Shown here in pieces: positions 1 through 10,171 of a DNA stretch of 64,000 nt. The translations under genes and the position numbers were made by a program. Origin of the DNA: Magicicada septendecula. Its lineage: Eukaryota > Arthropoda > Insecta > Hemiptera > Cicadidae. Below the pieces are notes generated by a model. That model was not told the DNA's origin. It worked only from the letters and a program-made list of their open reading frames with translations, and made no database searches. Each line of letters opens with the position of its first letter. Within the stretch, counting starts at the first letter, position 1. The stretch spans positions 423,795,479 to 423,859,478 of the forward strand of contig CM068369.1 of the NCBI GenBank assembly GCA_034769895.1, read 5' to 3'.

Positions 1-2
1 GA

Positions 3-2591
3 CTCACACACCTGCTGGAATATAAAATCAGTCTAACAGATACGAAAATAGTGAGGTCACACCCTTACAAGTTTGCCCCTCCTAAGATGACCATTCTGCG
101 AGAGAAGGTTCAAGAATTATTGGACCAAGGGGTGATTGAACCTTCTCATTCCAGCTATCCCAGTCCAGCATTTTTAGTGCCAAAGCCTGGTGGCAAACAA
201 AGAATGGTAATAGATTACAGGAAGTTGAACGCCAATATCGAGGTGGATTCTGTTCCCCTCCCGGATTTACATTCGGCCTTTGATTGGTTCAGTGGGGCCA
301 GATTTTATACCATTATCGATCTGAACGCGGCCTATCATCAGATACCTCTTGCCAAAGAAAGTAAACCATACACAGCTTTTTGTGTACCCTGGAATTTGTA
401 CCAGTACACAAGGGTTCCCATGGGTTTGGCTGTGGGGGCCCAGACACTTACTCGCCTTCTTGACACTGTCTTTCACGACGTCAAATTCCGTTTTGTCTAT
501 AACTACCTTGATGATCTGTTGGTGTATAGTGAGACTTTCGAGGATCATCTGCGGCATTTAAGAGAGGTGTTGGGTCGTTTAAGAGAGGCTGGCCTCACTG
601 TCAATCCCGAAAAGGTTCGTTTCGCCCAAGAGAGTATTTCTTTCTTGGGCCATTTAATTTCATACAAGGGCATGACGGTAGACCCAGAGAGGACACAAGG
701 CATCCGTGACTTTCCTCCGCCAAGGGATGCGAAAGGCATAGCGAGATTCGTCGGTATGATAAATTTTTATCGGCGTTTCATACCGAATATCGCTGAAATT
801 GCCGCTCCCTTGAATGAACTGAGGAAGAAGGGGGCAAAGTTTTCATGGGGGGAAAACCAACAGAAGGCTTTTGATACCTTAAAGGAAGCCATCATTTCCC
901 CACCGGTGTTGCGGATGCCCGACTTTTCGAAACCGTTCATTTTGCAGACGGACGCGAGTTCGGTTGCGCTCGGAGCGGTCCTTTCCCAGGTTATTGACGA
1001 CGCTAGGCAGCCTGTGGCTTTTATCTCACGCACGTTGACCCAGCAAGAACGTAAATCATCCGTTTACGAGCTAGAGTGTTTAGCTGTTGTATACGCTCTA
1101 GATAAGTTCAGGCGTTTCCTGGAACATGCTGAGTTCCTGCTCGAGACCGATAATCAGGCTCTCTCATGGCTTCTAGCTCATCCCCGGCAACTGGGTAAAA
1201 TTGGTAGATGGGTGGTGAAAATCTCATCCTTTAAGTTCACCGCGCAACACATCAGGGGATCCCAGAATGTGGTTGCAGATGCCTTATCCCGTATGTTTTC
1301 CCAACCCAGTGATGCCCAAGCTGAGCAACCCTGTTCCGTTCTTCTCGATTTTCCTTTAGCCTTCACTGATGTGTTACCCCATCAGTTAAACGACGAAGTG
1401 CTGGGTCAAGTCATCCAAAATATTAAGCAGGGTAACGTACAGGCCCCTTATTTCTTGTCCAAGGGAGTCCTTTGCTGTCGAGAAAGAAAAGGACGAGCAC
1501 CTAAAATCGTGCTGCCTAGCAAATTAGTGCCCATGGTCTTCAGTTACTACCATGATTCCCCAATCGGAGGCCACAAGGGAATTTCGAAGACCATTTCCAG
1601 TATTAGGAAACATTTTATCTGGAAGGGCATGGATAGAGACATCGCGACAAGAGTAAAAAACTGTCATCTGTGTGGCTTGAGCAAGCCTGCCCAGAACACC
1701 AAACTAGGGTTGTTATCGTCTGAGGTGGCGAGCAGACCAATGGAAAAGTTATTTATTGACTACGTGGGGCCGTTCCCCCGTAGCAAGTCAGGTAATGCTT
1801 ACCTGCTTGTTTGTGTAGATGCCTTTTCAAAGTTTGCCTGGCTACTGCCCTTACGGCAGGCAACCGCTCGTTTGACCATCAACGCTTTACAGAACCACGT
1901 TTTTCAGCATTTCGGTCTTCCGACCATCATTGTCTCGGACAATGGTCCGCAATTTATTTCAAATGAATTCAGGCGTATGTGTTTTGCCAGTGGCATCAAA
2001 CACGTAACCACTTCCCCTTATTATCCACAACCGTCCCATGCGGAGAGATTCAATCGGAATCTCCGGTCCGCCTTGATTGCTTATCACGCTGAGCAACAAA
2101 CCACCTGGGATCAGAATCTGAAGTGGTTACAATTAGCCTTCAACACGGCCAGACACGACAGTCATCAGGCCGTGCCCTTTGAAATTTTGTTTGGATTCTC
2201 GCCCGCACTCCCGTTGACCAACCTATGGGATATCGAAGATCTTCTGCCACGGGAGCCCAATAATAAAACTGCGGAGAGATGGAAAATGGCTCGGAAGAAT
2301 TTGCTGCGAGCGCACGAGCGGGTCCGTCGGCGTTATAATCAGGGGCGTATTCCAAACCCCTTCCGGATTGGTGACTGGGTCTATTGCCAAAGCCACCCAC
2401 TCAGCTCTGCCGCCGACAAACGTGCTGCGAAGCTATGCTACCGTTGGTCGGGGCCATACCGAATCATAGGATTTACGTCACCGGTGACGGCCCGGCTGGG
2501 CGTACCGGGAGACAAACAAAAGTTGTTGACAAGCCACATTTCAAAACTTAAACGTTGTCGGGGGCTATCCAAAACGTTCGAAGGGGGATAG
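3..2591 (+). CDS. Ty3/gypsy Pol polyprotein, 3' part (RT-RNase H-integrase), cut by window edge
   Basis: The frame is open from base 3 to the stop at 2589-2591 without interruption, so the true start lies left of the window. Domains in order: reverse transcriptase with YLDD catalytic motif near base 505; RNase H with TDAS (about 950), ELE and TDNQ motifs; an HHCC integrase zinc finger (H..H..CHLC, about 1550-1680); the integrase core with FIDYVGPF, SDNGPQF and a later Glu in HAERFNR; and a C-terminal GPF/Y-like module (WSGPYRI). It copies the element's RNA and inserts the cDNA. The frame is intact and the base composition is more GC-rich than the surroundings, which suggests a young copy. Unlike gypsy C and D it carries no disabling change in view. 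Gag and protease are outside the window, so completeness cannot be judged. Confidence 0.93.
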   Translation, partial: LTHLLEYKISLTDTKIVRSHPYKFAPPKMTILREKVQELLDQGVIEPSHSSYPSPAFLVPKPGGKQRMVIDYRKLNANIEVDSVPLPDLHSAFDWFSGARFYTIIDLNAAYHQIPLAKESKPYTAFCVPWNLYQYTRVPMGLAVGAQTLTRLLDTVFHDVKFRFVYNYLDDLLVYSETFEDHLRHLREVLGRLREAGLTVNPEKVRFAQESISFLGHLISYKGMTVDPERTQGIRDFPPPRDAKGIARFVGMINFYRRFIPNIAEIAAPLNELRKKGAKFSWGENQQKAFDTLKEAIISPPVLRMPDFSKPFILQTDASSVALGAVLSQVIDDARQPVAFISRTLTQQERKSSVYELECLAVVYALDKFRRFLEHAEFLLETDNQALSWLLAHPRQLGKIGRWVVKISSFKFTAQHIRGSQNVVADALSRMFSQPSDAQAEQPCSVLLDFPLAFTDVLPHQLNDEVLGQVIQNIKQGNVQAPYFLSKGVLCCRERKGRAPKIVLPSKLVPMVFSYYHDSPIGGHKGISKTISSIRKHFIWKGMDRDIATRVKNCHLCGLSKPAQNTKLGLLSSEVASRPMEKLFIDYVGPFPRSKSGNAYLLVCVDAFSKFAWLLPLRQATARLTINALQNHVFQHFGLPTIIVSDNGPQFISNEFRRMCFASGIKHVTTSPYYPQPSHAERFNRNLRSALIAYHAEQQTTWDQNLKWLQLAFNTARHDSHQAVPFEILFGFSPALPLTNLWDIEDLLPREPNNKTAERWKMARKNLLRAHERVRRRYNQGRIPNPFRIGDWVYCQSHPLSSAADKRAAKLCYRWSGPYRIIGFTSPVTARLGVPGDKQKLLTSHISKLKRCRGLSKTFEGG

Positions 2592-2618
2592 TCCCCGTAG
2601 AGATAGGACGGAGGTCCA

Positions 2619-2918
2619 TGTTAAATGTGGAAGTCGTGTTCAGGCGAATGGGGCGAGCCTCAGGAGATCGGAATATCTACGCGTAGGAATCTTTCTTTTG
2701 TCTTTAGCTCGCTCTCTCTTTTGCTGTATGCGGACTCTGATCAGGTCAGCATGCAGCACCCGCACACTTACATAATACATATCTTCTTTCGTCTCTTTCG
2801 TTTTCCTTTTGAATTCTGTTCTCCTGAGAGCAAGCTCAGCTGAGCCAACCCAACCACGACGTCCACTGGTATCTTTTGGGGAGAGGTACACTGCAGGGTA
2901 CCCTCCTGGCATTTAACG
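2619..2918 (+). repeat. Candidate 3' LTR of the gypsy element ending at 2591
   Basis: A purine-rich tract at about 2602-2615 (AGATAGGACGGAGG) precedes TGTTAAATG at 2619. A near inverted match, CATTTAACG, ends at about 2918, giving a 300-bp LTR-like interval. The other LTR is outside the window, so the boundaries rest only on the PPT-like tract and the short terminal inverted repeat. The LTR could extend further right. Confidence 0.35.
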
Positions 2919-5204
2919 TTGGGGCAACTATGTTGCCCTTTTGGGGTGAGGGTGTGCTGAGTCAAATGATTCAGCGCGAGTTTAGTAAAGTTATCGGCAG
3001 TTTTGACGGTAAAGACAGTACGAAATTTAAGGCAGTAATTAGTGCTGCGCTCTACCTGTGTTTAGAAAAATTAATAGTTTAGACAACGGCTGTCGGGGGG
3101 CGGCACTTGCCGACTCTCGGTGGTACGGAAATTCCCGTGCTGCTCCCTGGCGTTAATTGCGGTACGAAAACGAGACAACGCCGAATTTCTCTAAGTTTTG
3201 TCTATCAAAATACTTCAGGGTTGACGGGCGCTTTTCTCTTCGGTGGAGAGGTTATTTTCCAAAATCCTCTAACTACTATGGAGAGATAAGTTTCTTCACG
3301 ACTGCGGGTTCACTGATCAGAGACAAGTCCTTCTAACACTGAACGAAATGCCATCTTAAAGCTCCACACTCGACACCGAAGAGACCAGGCCGCAACAACA
3401 TGCCAATCATGAGATCGCCACGCTATAAATAAGATCATCCTTCTGGGCACACAAAGCAGGTGAAAAATATCCATTTTATATTCACACGTAGAATCAACAT
3501 GGTACCAGTATACCTTCATTTGGATCCCCAATTGATGGGACAGTTTAGTGTGAACACTAAGTATTAATTGTAAATTTCAATACATGTATAGTTAATTGTC
3601 AGTTCAGAGACTGACATGTGTACCACACAGCATCCAACTTAGATTTCCACTCATTTCTTTATAGTACTTTCGCTACAGATTTAAAGTCAGTTTTGTTATT
3701 ATTATTTTCTCAAGTTTAATTTACTCTGCATTAAAACATATATTTCTCTTATTTTTAAAATCAGGTTAGGTCATTTGTATAAAAAGATTACTGGGGAGGT
3801 AGGTGTTATTTTAAATTAGTTTCACCCAAGCTGTGCCTGTCGAAACACTTTTCAACTTGTTTGTCGAAACAAGTTTGTTGAAACAAGGTTGTTGAGACTG
3901 GTTATAAATTGAAGAAACATGTCTGTCTCTGACACACAAATGTATTTTTTTATATAAGGTGCTAATATTGTGCAATTTTTCCCTTTCATTATTTGGCCCT
4001 ATTTTAGTCTATATAAATTCTTTATATTAATCATGGTAACTGGGGGGCGTTAATTATTTTAAATAATTTTATTTCTCACCTTAATTAAGTATTTTAGCAC
4101 TTATCCACTTAGGCACTTCTTTTAAATTTTTAATGTCCTGGGGACATTTGTATGCAATACTTTATGATACACATGACGTGCAATTAACCCACACCATGCG
4201 GGTACATTCATAGAAATAAATCTTTAATCCTAATTGGGATTCCTATAAAAAAGAAGTTTAGAATTTATATACACCAGAAGGCTAATAAAAAAAGGGCGTG
4301 GCAAGAGACCTTTATGTATTTGTATACTATTGTATATGTAAATTGTCTTGTGGAACGTGTTATGTCTGTATATTTCTGTGTACATTTTGGGGGATATATA
4401 TATATATATAAATATTATGCATTGCTGTACTTTTGGTGGGATATAGGGATTTTATTTATTATTAGGATTTGTATACACCAGTAGACGAGTATTCTATCTC
4501 AATAATCGTGGCTGATCATTTCTTTATGAAAATTAATTATTTTATTTAACAAGTATAGTAAGTGTCACCTTAAAGTTCATTTAAATTGGATTAATAATTA
4601 TTTTAATTATTAATAGTAACTGTGAATGAAATTATTTACCTTCATCAATTTATATAATGCATTTTAGAAGAAACATATGATATAAATTTTATATTTTAAG
4701 AAATAGTTTAATGGGAGTTTTATTTTGAGGTTAATGATTATTTTACATTTGCAATTCATTGATGGTGACATAGCAATTATTCTCATGGACTCAGTTAATA
4801 TTTTCAGGTGGCCTTGTTGAGAGGGTATACTTCTTTAGTTAACCATTTAAAAGAGGAATTCTAAATTACTGTTGTTTTTTGTTATTGATATTAGGAGATA
4901 GAATAATAAAACCATTGTTAATTATTTAATTCTTGAGTTTTTATTGCAAGTCCCGTCTTACTGGATCCAGTGCAATTTTTAGCTTCTCTAGGCCTTAGCC
5001 TAGTTTTAATTAACTTGTAACCCCTCTTTACAAAAAGAAATATTCTTTTTGTTTTAACTACTCAAAATGAAGTAGGGGTTTCATAGTTAACGATTGTTTT
5101 AATGTTTATTTTCTTCAGCAGCTGTTTTCTCGGTTATATTTGAAACTTTGTTGTTTATATTTTATTCATTTTTATTTTTTAGTAAATTTATAATTTTAAA
5201 TAGA
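2919..5204. other. AT-rich intergenic/intronic DNA, no gene seen
   Basis: Only short frames without recognisable motifs are present. The sequence is AT-rich with simple runs such as the TA run near 4394. The left part up to about 3290 could still belong to the gypsy terminal region. No splice-bounded exon could be supported. Confidence 0.5.
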
Positions 5205-6488
5205 TCATCTTGTTTTGTTTATTTGGGTTTGTTCTTTAATTAATAAATTATTGTTATTGTGTTTGTAAATGTTAAAATTTTCCCAAATATTCATTTTTTG
5301 ACCTTTTTGTATGTTTTTAATTAATTTTATATTTTCAATGTTTGGAAACTGGTGGTTATTATTTAGACAATGTGTGGCTAAATTAGATCTATAAATATTT
5401 GGTTTTAAATATGCATTGCAGTGTTGAACGAATCTATCTCGTAGTTTTTTCTTCGTCTGGCCCACGTAAAATTTATTGCAATCTGGACATTCTATTTTAT
5501 ATATTCCATTTTTATTGTGAGTATTGGATTTAGTTTTAGGTTTTATTTTATTAAAAATTATATTATCTGTATTATAAGATATTTTTAAATTAGTATCTTT
5601 AAATATTTTATTTTGTTTTTGAGTTATATTTCCATAATAAGTGAAGGTTGTATATTTTATATTATTATTAATAGGTGAATTTTTAAATGTAGTGTTTTTA
5701 GGAATTTTATTAGTGATTTTATGTTTAATTTTATTTTCTAATTTATTAATAGTTTTTATTTTGTATCCATTTTTAACTGCTATTTGTTGGATAATTTTTC
5801 TTTCTTTGTTTCTTTCTGTGTTATTTAATGGGATCCTAAGCATTCGGTAAATCATGGAATTAAATACTGCCATTTTGTGTTGGGGAGGATGATTAGAAGT
5901 ATTTGGTATTACTAAGTCAGTTTGAGAAGGTTTCCTGTATGTTGAGTATTCAAAATTTGTTTAATTTTTCTTTATTGTTAAGGCTAAATAATTTAATTTA
6001 TTATTAGATTCTTCTTCTAACATGAATTTTATTTTGGAATGTAAATTATTTATGGAGTTGAATATTTTATTTATATTTATACCATTGTTTTGGGAAATGT
6101 ACAGAGTGTCATCAACGTATCTGAAATAACATCCTAATGGGTCGTTTAATTTTATTATATTTATTATTTGTTCGTCGAGTTTTTGTAGGAAGATTTCTGA
6201 TATGATAGCGGAGGTTGGGGCTCCCATAGCAAGGCCATCTGTTTGATAGTACAATTTGTTGTTGTATTGAAAATAATTATTTTTAAATTATTAGTTAACT
6301 GTTTAATGTATGTGTTATATTCATTATTTATTTTCAGATTATTTATTATAATATTTATAGTTTTTTCAATGGGAATGTTTGTATACATGTTTCATGTGTC
6401 GAATGAATATAATTTTGTATTTCTGTTTACTTCTACGTTTTTTAGTTGTTCCATGTTTCGATACTCTTTTTTATATTGTATTTTGTAA
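5205..6488 (-). pseudogene. Penelope-like element 1: RT and GIY-YIG endonuclease, decayed
   Basis: Read on the minus strand. The RT part shows MYTNIPIEK, then GLAMGAPTS, then the catalytic RYVDDTLY motif (about 6254-6110). A downstream frame (5873-5205) carries a GIY-YIG nuclease: GIYKIECPDCNKFYVGQT with the CxxC pair typical of PLE endonucleases, then an RDRFVQH helix. An in-frame TGA follows SFDT just before NMYTNIP (about 6395), and the frame changes between the two RT pieces and again before the endonuclease. It is therefore dead, and it lacks the N-terminal half of RT (5' truncation). It is clearly a different subfamily from the PLE at 7.4-9.4 kb. Confidence 0.88.
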
Positions 6489-7254
6489 CTCCAGTAACTC
6501 CTAAAACTACCATTTACTGAAATAACTCGTCTTAAACGGGGGGGCTTTATGTAACGTGTTATTTCACCAAACATAAAACTAATAACAGTAAGAAAAAAAC
6601 TATAGAAAGTGAATTATTTAAGTGTTACAAATATAATCATGTCAAACTGTAATTCTAAAAGTTATATTGTGTGACAGTGTTAAGAAGGGAAAATAACAGT
6701 GAAATACATTTAAAAGAAAAAATCATGTATGGAGAGAGTGATTAAGTATAATTAAGATATGCACATTGAAGAAATATATAATCTATATGAAACAGGTATA
6801 TAACACATATAGTGAAACAAGACAAAGTAACTAATTGAAAAGGATAAAATTTTATATTAAAAACTTATAATAAAATAGTGTAAGGAAGAAAAAATAAACT
6901 TCAACCGAATATTATTAATTAGAAATGGTAAACCGAACTTGTGACCCATAAAAAATATAGCCAAGGCCTTAACTAAAGAAATTAGTGTTTTGAGTAGAAG
7001 AGGGGAATCGTTGAAAATTTCTAATTGCAAGGCAGAACGTGTAAAAATTACGGCTGAATTTGATACAAATTGAAGAGCAATAACAGATGGGATGACCAGG
7101 AAAAACAACGCAAAACTTAGAAGAATTATGTTTTAATCAAGAGACCAAAAAACCAGATGTCCAGGAGTAAAGAATCAACCAATACATCCTTTACGAAAAC
7201 TGCTAGATAGGTGAGATCACTCCAAGACTAAATCAAATATTCGAACAAACATTT
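6489..7254. other. No gene recognised
   Basis: AT-rich sequence between a truncated PLE and a duplicated fragment of the same PLE. Short frames have no recognisable motif. It may hold the decayed 5' part of PLE 1. Confidence 0.4.
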
Positions 7255-7377
7255 GTATGTTTTTAATTAATTTTATATTTTCAATGTTTGGAAACTGGTG
7301 GTTATTATTTAGACAATGTGTGGCTAAATTAGATTTATAAATATTTGGTTTTAAATATGCATTGCAGTGTTTTGCAA
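7255..7377 (-). repeat. Second copy of a PLE 1 endonuclease fragment
   Basis: About 118 bases match 5306-5426 almost exactly and in the same orientation, with a t/c change in AGATTTATAA versus AGATCTATAA. The piece encodes the end of the GIY-YIG domain. It ends abutting the target duplication of the large PLE palindrome, so that palindrome inserted into or beside this fragment. Confidence 0.85.
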
Positions 7378-7500
7378 TATTTGGTTTTATTCTTGGATTT
7401 CGTTGTCCATGACGTGTCCGTTACTTAACTAAATATCACTATAATATTGACGACTCGGAACACTAAGTTTTTTATAAGTAAAAACGTAAAGTTTTACCTT

Positions 7501-7547
7501 ACAGCCTAAACCGGCTTTCACCTATAGAAGGCTTCATCAGAGGCTGT
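7501..7547 (-). ncRNA. Hammerhead ribozyme, left arm of PLE 2 palindrome
   Basis: Minus strand, 5' to 3': stem I strand ACAGCCT, core CTGATGA, an extra A, stem II GCCT-TCTAT-AGGT, core GAAA, GCCGGT, then T (16.1) and T (H17), and the stem I partner AGGCTGT. Stem I is 7 perfect pairs. GCCGGT is self-complementary with end wobbles, so stem III would form between two RNA copies (dimeric hammerhead) or as a very short stem. All invariant core bases are present. Hammerheads with minimal stem III are known from PLE terminal repeats, where they cut tandem transcripts to unit length. It overlaps the endonuclease stop codon. Confidence 0.82.
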
Positions 7548-8436
7548 CGTTAGTAGCGCTGCTCGTCTTGTTGTTGGCGAGGAGATAGTGTTTCGAAAGA
7601 TTGAAGCTGTGTGTGTGTGGTGAGATGTGTTCGAATAATGCGTGCGATTTGAATTGTGTCTGTTCGTTTAGGATGTCGTTTTTATTTGTTTTTGTGTGTT
7701 TGTATATTTCTAATTGTTCTAGAGTGTCTAGTTTTCGGCCTTTTGTGTGTACGTGTAGTATGTTCATGTTATTGTCGATGTTTTTATATGTGTGGTTTGC
7801 TTCAATGAGGTGGTTTGCGAAGGTAGATTCTGTAGTGGTGTGGAGTGCTTTTGTGTGTTCAATGTATCTCTGTTTGAAGCTACGTCCTGTCTGGCCTATG
7901 TAGAATTTACTGCAATTTGAACAATTTAGTTTATATACACCGGGTAGATCGAATTTGTTTTGTGCTTTGGGCATGCGTTTTGATAGTGTGTGTTCTGTTT
8001 TGTTAGTGGTTTTGTAAGCGATTCTGTATCCTGCTTTTTTGAATTTGTGGGCAATTTTTTCTGTTTGTTTGTTGATGTATGTTAGTGTTATGAATTTGTT
8101 GTTTTCTGTCTTTGTCTGTTGTTTGTTTTGTGTTTTGTGTAGGAGTTTACTGACTATTGTTCTGTCATAACCGTTAGATTCTGCTAGATATTTTATCGTG
8201 TTTAGTTCGTCTTTGTAGTCTATTTCATCTAAGGGGATGTTGTTAAGTCTATGTATCATGGTTCTAAAAGCAGCTAGTTTGTGTTGTATTGGGTGATTGG
8301 AGGTGTTGTGTATTAGTGTGTCAGTTGTAGTTGGTTTTCTGTATATACTGAATTTGTGCCTGTGTTCTAGTTTTGTGATGGAGAGGTCTAAGAAGTTTAT
8401 GGTATTGTTGTGTTCGTATTCGGCAGTGAAGGTTAT
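7537..8436 (-). CDS. PLE 2 left arm: RT C-terminus plus GIY-YIG endonuclease, open frame
   Basis: The minus-strand frame is open from the palindrome centre to the stop at 7537. It begins inside the RT thumb region (NNTINFLDLS, then FSIYRKPT), before the first Met at 8259. The endonuclease has GVYKLNCSNCSKFYIGQTG, combining a CxxC zinc ligand pair with the GIY-YIG core, followed by FKQRYIEH and an Asn/His-rich tail. The catalytic RT (YVDD) part is absent, so the frame cannot support retrotransposition alone. The stop codon is formed by the hammerhead core (CTGATGA) that follows. Whether any protein is made is unknown because the start is missing. Confidence 0.85.
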   Translation of the reverse strand: MTFTAEYEHNNTINFLDLSITKLEHRHKFSIYRKPTTTDTLIHNTSNHPIQHKLAAFRTMIHRLNNIPLDEIDYKDELNTIKYLAESNGYDRTIVSKLLHKTQNKQQTKTENNKFITLTYINKQTEKIAHKFKKAGYRIAYKTTNKTEHTLSKRMPKAQNKFDLPGVYKLNCSNCSKFYIGQTGRSFKQRYIEHTKALHTTTESTFANHLIEANHTYKNIDNNMNILHVHTKGRKLDTLEQLEIYKHTKTNKNDILNEQTQFKSHALFEHISPHTHSFNLSKHYLLANNKTSSATNDSL

Positions 8437-8447
8437 AAAACAGTATA

Positions 8448-9337
8448 ACCTTCACTGCCGAATACGAACACAACAATACCATAAACTTCTTAGACCTCTC
8501 CATCACAAAACTAGAACACAGGCACAAATTCAGTATATACAGAAAACCAACTACAACTGACACACTAATACACAACACCTCCAATCACCCAATACAACAC
8601 AAACTAGCTGCTTTTAGAACCATGATACATAGACTTAACAACATCCCCTTAGATGAAATAGACTACAAAGACGAACTAAACACGATAAAAAATCTAGCAG
8701 AATCTAACGGTTATGACAGAACAATAGTCAGTAAACTCCTACACAAAACAAACAACAGACAAAGACAGAAAACAACAAATTCATAACACTAACATACATC
8801 AACAAACAAACAGAAAAAATTGCCCACAAATTCAAAAAAGCAGGATACAGAATCGCTTACAAAACCACTAACAAAACAGAACACACACTATCAAAACGCA
8901 TGCCCAAAGCACAAAACAAATTCGATCTACCCGGTGTATATAAACTAAATTGTTCAAATTGCAGTAAATTCTACATAGGCCAGACAGGACGTAGCTTCAA
9001 ACAGAGATACATTGAACACACAAAAGCACTCCACACCACTACAGAATCTACCTTCGCAAACCACCTCATTGAAGCAAACCACACATATAAAAACATCGAC
9101 AATAACATGAACATACTACACGTACACACAAAAGGCCGAAAACTAGACACTCTAGAACAATTAGAAATATACAAACACACAAAAACAAATAAAAACGACA
9201 TCCTAAACGAACAGACACAATTCAAATCGCACGCATTATTCGAACACATCTCACCACACACACACAGCTTCAATCTTTCGAAACACTATCTCCTCGCCAA
9301 CAACAAGACGAGCAGCGCTACTAACGACAGCCTCTGA
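8448..9337 (+). pseudogene. PLE 2 right arm: same fragment with a 7-base frameshift
   Basis: Mirror copy of the left arm. The frame starts as TFTAEYEHNN at the centre and continues through the RT C-terminus. A 7-base deletion near 8747 (in the K-T-Q-N-K repeat) breaks it. The endonuclease resumes from MPKAQNKFDL (8900) to the stop at 9337 with the same GIY-YIG and CxxC residues as the left arm. Confidence 0.88.
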
Positions 9338-9373
9338 TGAAGCCTTCTATAGGTGAAAGCCGGTTTAGGCTGT
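9327..9373 (+). ncRNA. Hammerhead ribozyme, right arm of PLE 2 palindrome
   Basis: Identical to the left-arm copy: stem I 9327-9333 with 9367-9373, core CTGATGA 9334-9340, GAAA at 9355-9358, predicted cleavage after T9366. No core base is changed. A transcript through the whole palindrome would carry this ribozyme and, as antisense, the complement of the left one. Confidence 0.82.
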
Positions 9374-9453
9374 AAGGTAAAACTTTACGTTTTTACTTAT
9401 AAAAACTTAGTGTTCCGAGTCGTCAATATTATAGTGATATTTATTTGGTTTTA

Positions 9454-9792
9454 AATATGTATGCATTGCACATCAGTAAAGATAGAATTACAACAAAAAC
9501 AATAACTAAAAGACAATATAAAAACATTATAATTGTGAATTATTTTTGTACACTAGTAGACAATAGTCATTAATAGTAAGAGTTTTTGTTATAGTTTCTA
9601 GTATGTTTAAAAGAACCCACAAACATTCAACAGACATTTACAACACCATATTACCAAGTCTCATGCATAAATATTATATTGTCTGTTCTATGTATAAATT
9701 ATACCAGACTTTAACGTTACTTGTATGTTAACCCTGAGATTCAGATAAATAGTTCTCTATTTGAAAATACAACACAGGTTTTTTTTACTTAG
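9454..9792. other. No gene; likely upstream part of gypsy B LTR region
   Basis: AT-rich sequence between the PLE palindrome and a gypsy leader. By position it may contain a 5' LTR for the gag at 10172, but no matching second LTR was found in the window to define one. Confidence 0.35.
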
Positions 9793-10083
9793 TTACATAT
9801 TGGCGATTCCAAAGCGAGGCTTAACACACTCCCAATTATTTGATATTACATATCAAATATGTAAATATGTATAAAATATGTATCAAATATGTATGTAGAT
9901 TGGCTTCCATCGCGGGGTTTAAAGTGAGAGAGATACTATTTTATTTTATATTACATATTGGCACCGTAACTTTGGGCTTTTACGGGAGAATTATTTATAT
10001 TACAAATTGGCTTTCATCGTGGGGAGATAAGGGAGAGAGGTACTATTTATTTTATATTACATATTGGCGCCCAATGTGGGGCT
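9793..10083 (+). repeat. Tandem array of five primer-binding-site-like units (gypsy B leader)
   Basis: Five degenerate units of the form TTACATATTGGC followed within about 10 bases by a GGG or GGGG run start near 9793, 9895, 9951, 10000 and 10057. The last, TTGGCGCCCAATGTGGGGC, looks like a canonical retroelement PBS and is nearest to gag. A stretch of about 40 bases ending in each unit (GAGAGATACTATTTTATTTT and a close variant) recurs with a period near 107 bases. This shows tandem duplication of the LTR-end/PBS junction. Confidence 0.7.
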
Positions 10084-10171
10084 GAAATTAGGCAAAAACT
10101 ACTAACCAAAACACAATTAGTAAAATAACGATTGACCTAATTTTAGCTGGCAACTGCTAGAAGACTCAAAA

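Larger units (their letters stand above)
7390..9441. mobile_element. Penelope-like element 2 inserted as a head-to-head palindrome
   Basis: Two 5'-truncated copies of one PLE face away from a centre at about 8440 (8-base spacer 8437-8444). The left arm is 7430-8436 (1,007 bases) and the right arm 8445-9443 (about 999). Differences seen are a 7-base deletion in the right copy near 8747, a one-base A-run difference near the outer end, and at least one substitution. The left end carries about 40 extra bases starting TCTTGGATTTCG. A 12-bp target duplication TATTTGGTTTTA flanks it (7378-7389 and 9442-9453, with slight overlap of the right end). Both arms carry the RT C-terminus, a GIY-YIG endonuclease and a hammerhead ribozyme. 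The arms are nearly identical, which implies a single recent event or later gene conversion. Confidence 0.92.

Noticed and set aside
5100-5165. Hammerhead for PLE 1 on the minus strand (CTGAAGA near 5113)
   Set aside because: No GAAA partner or stem II could be placed.
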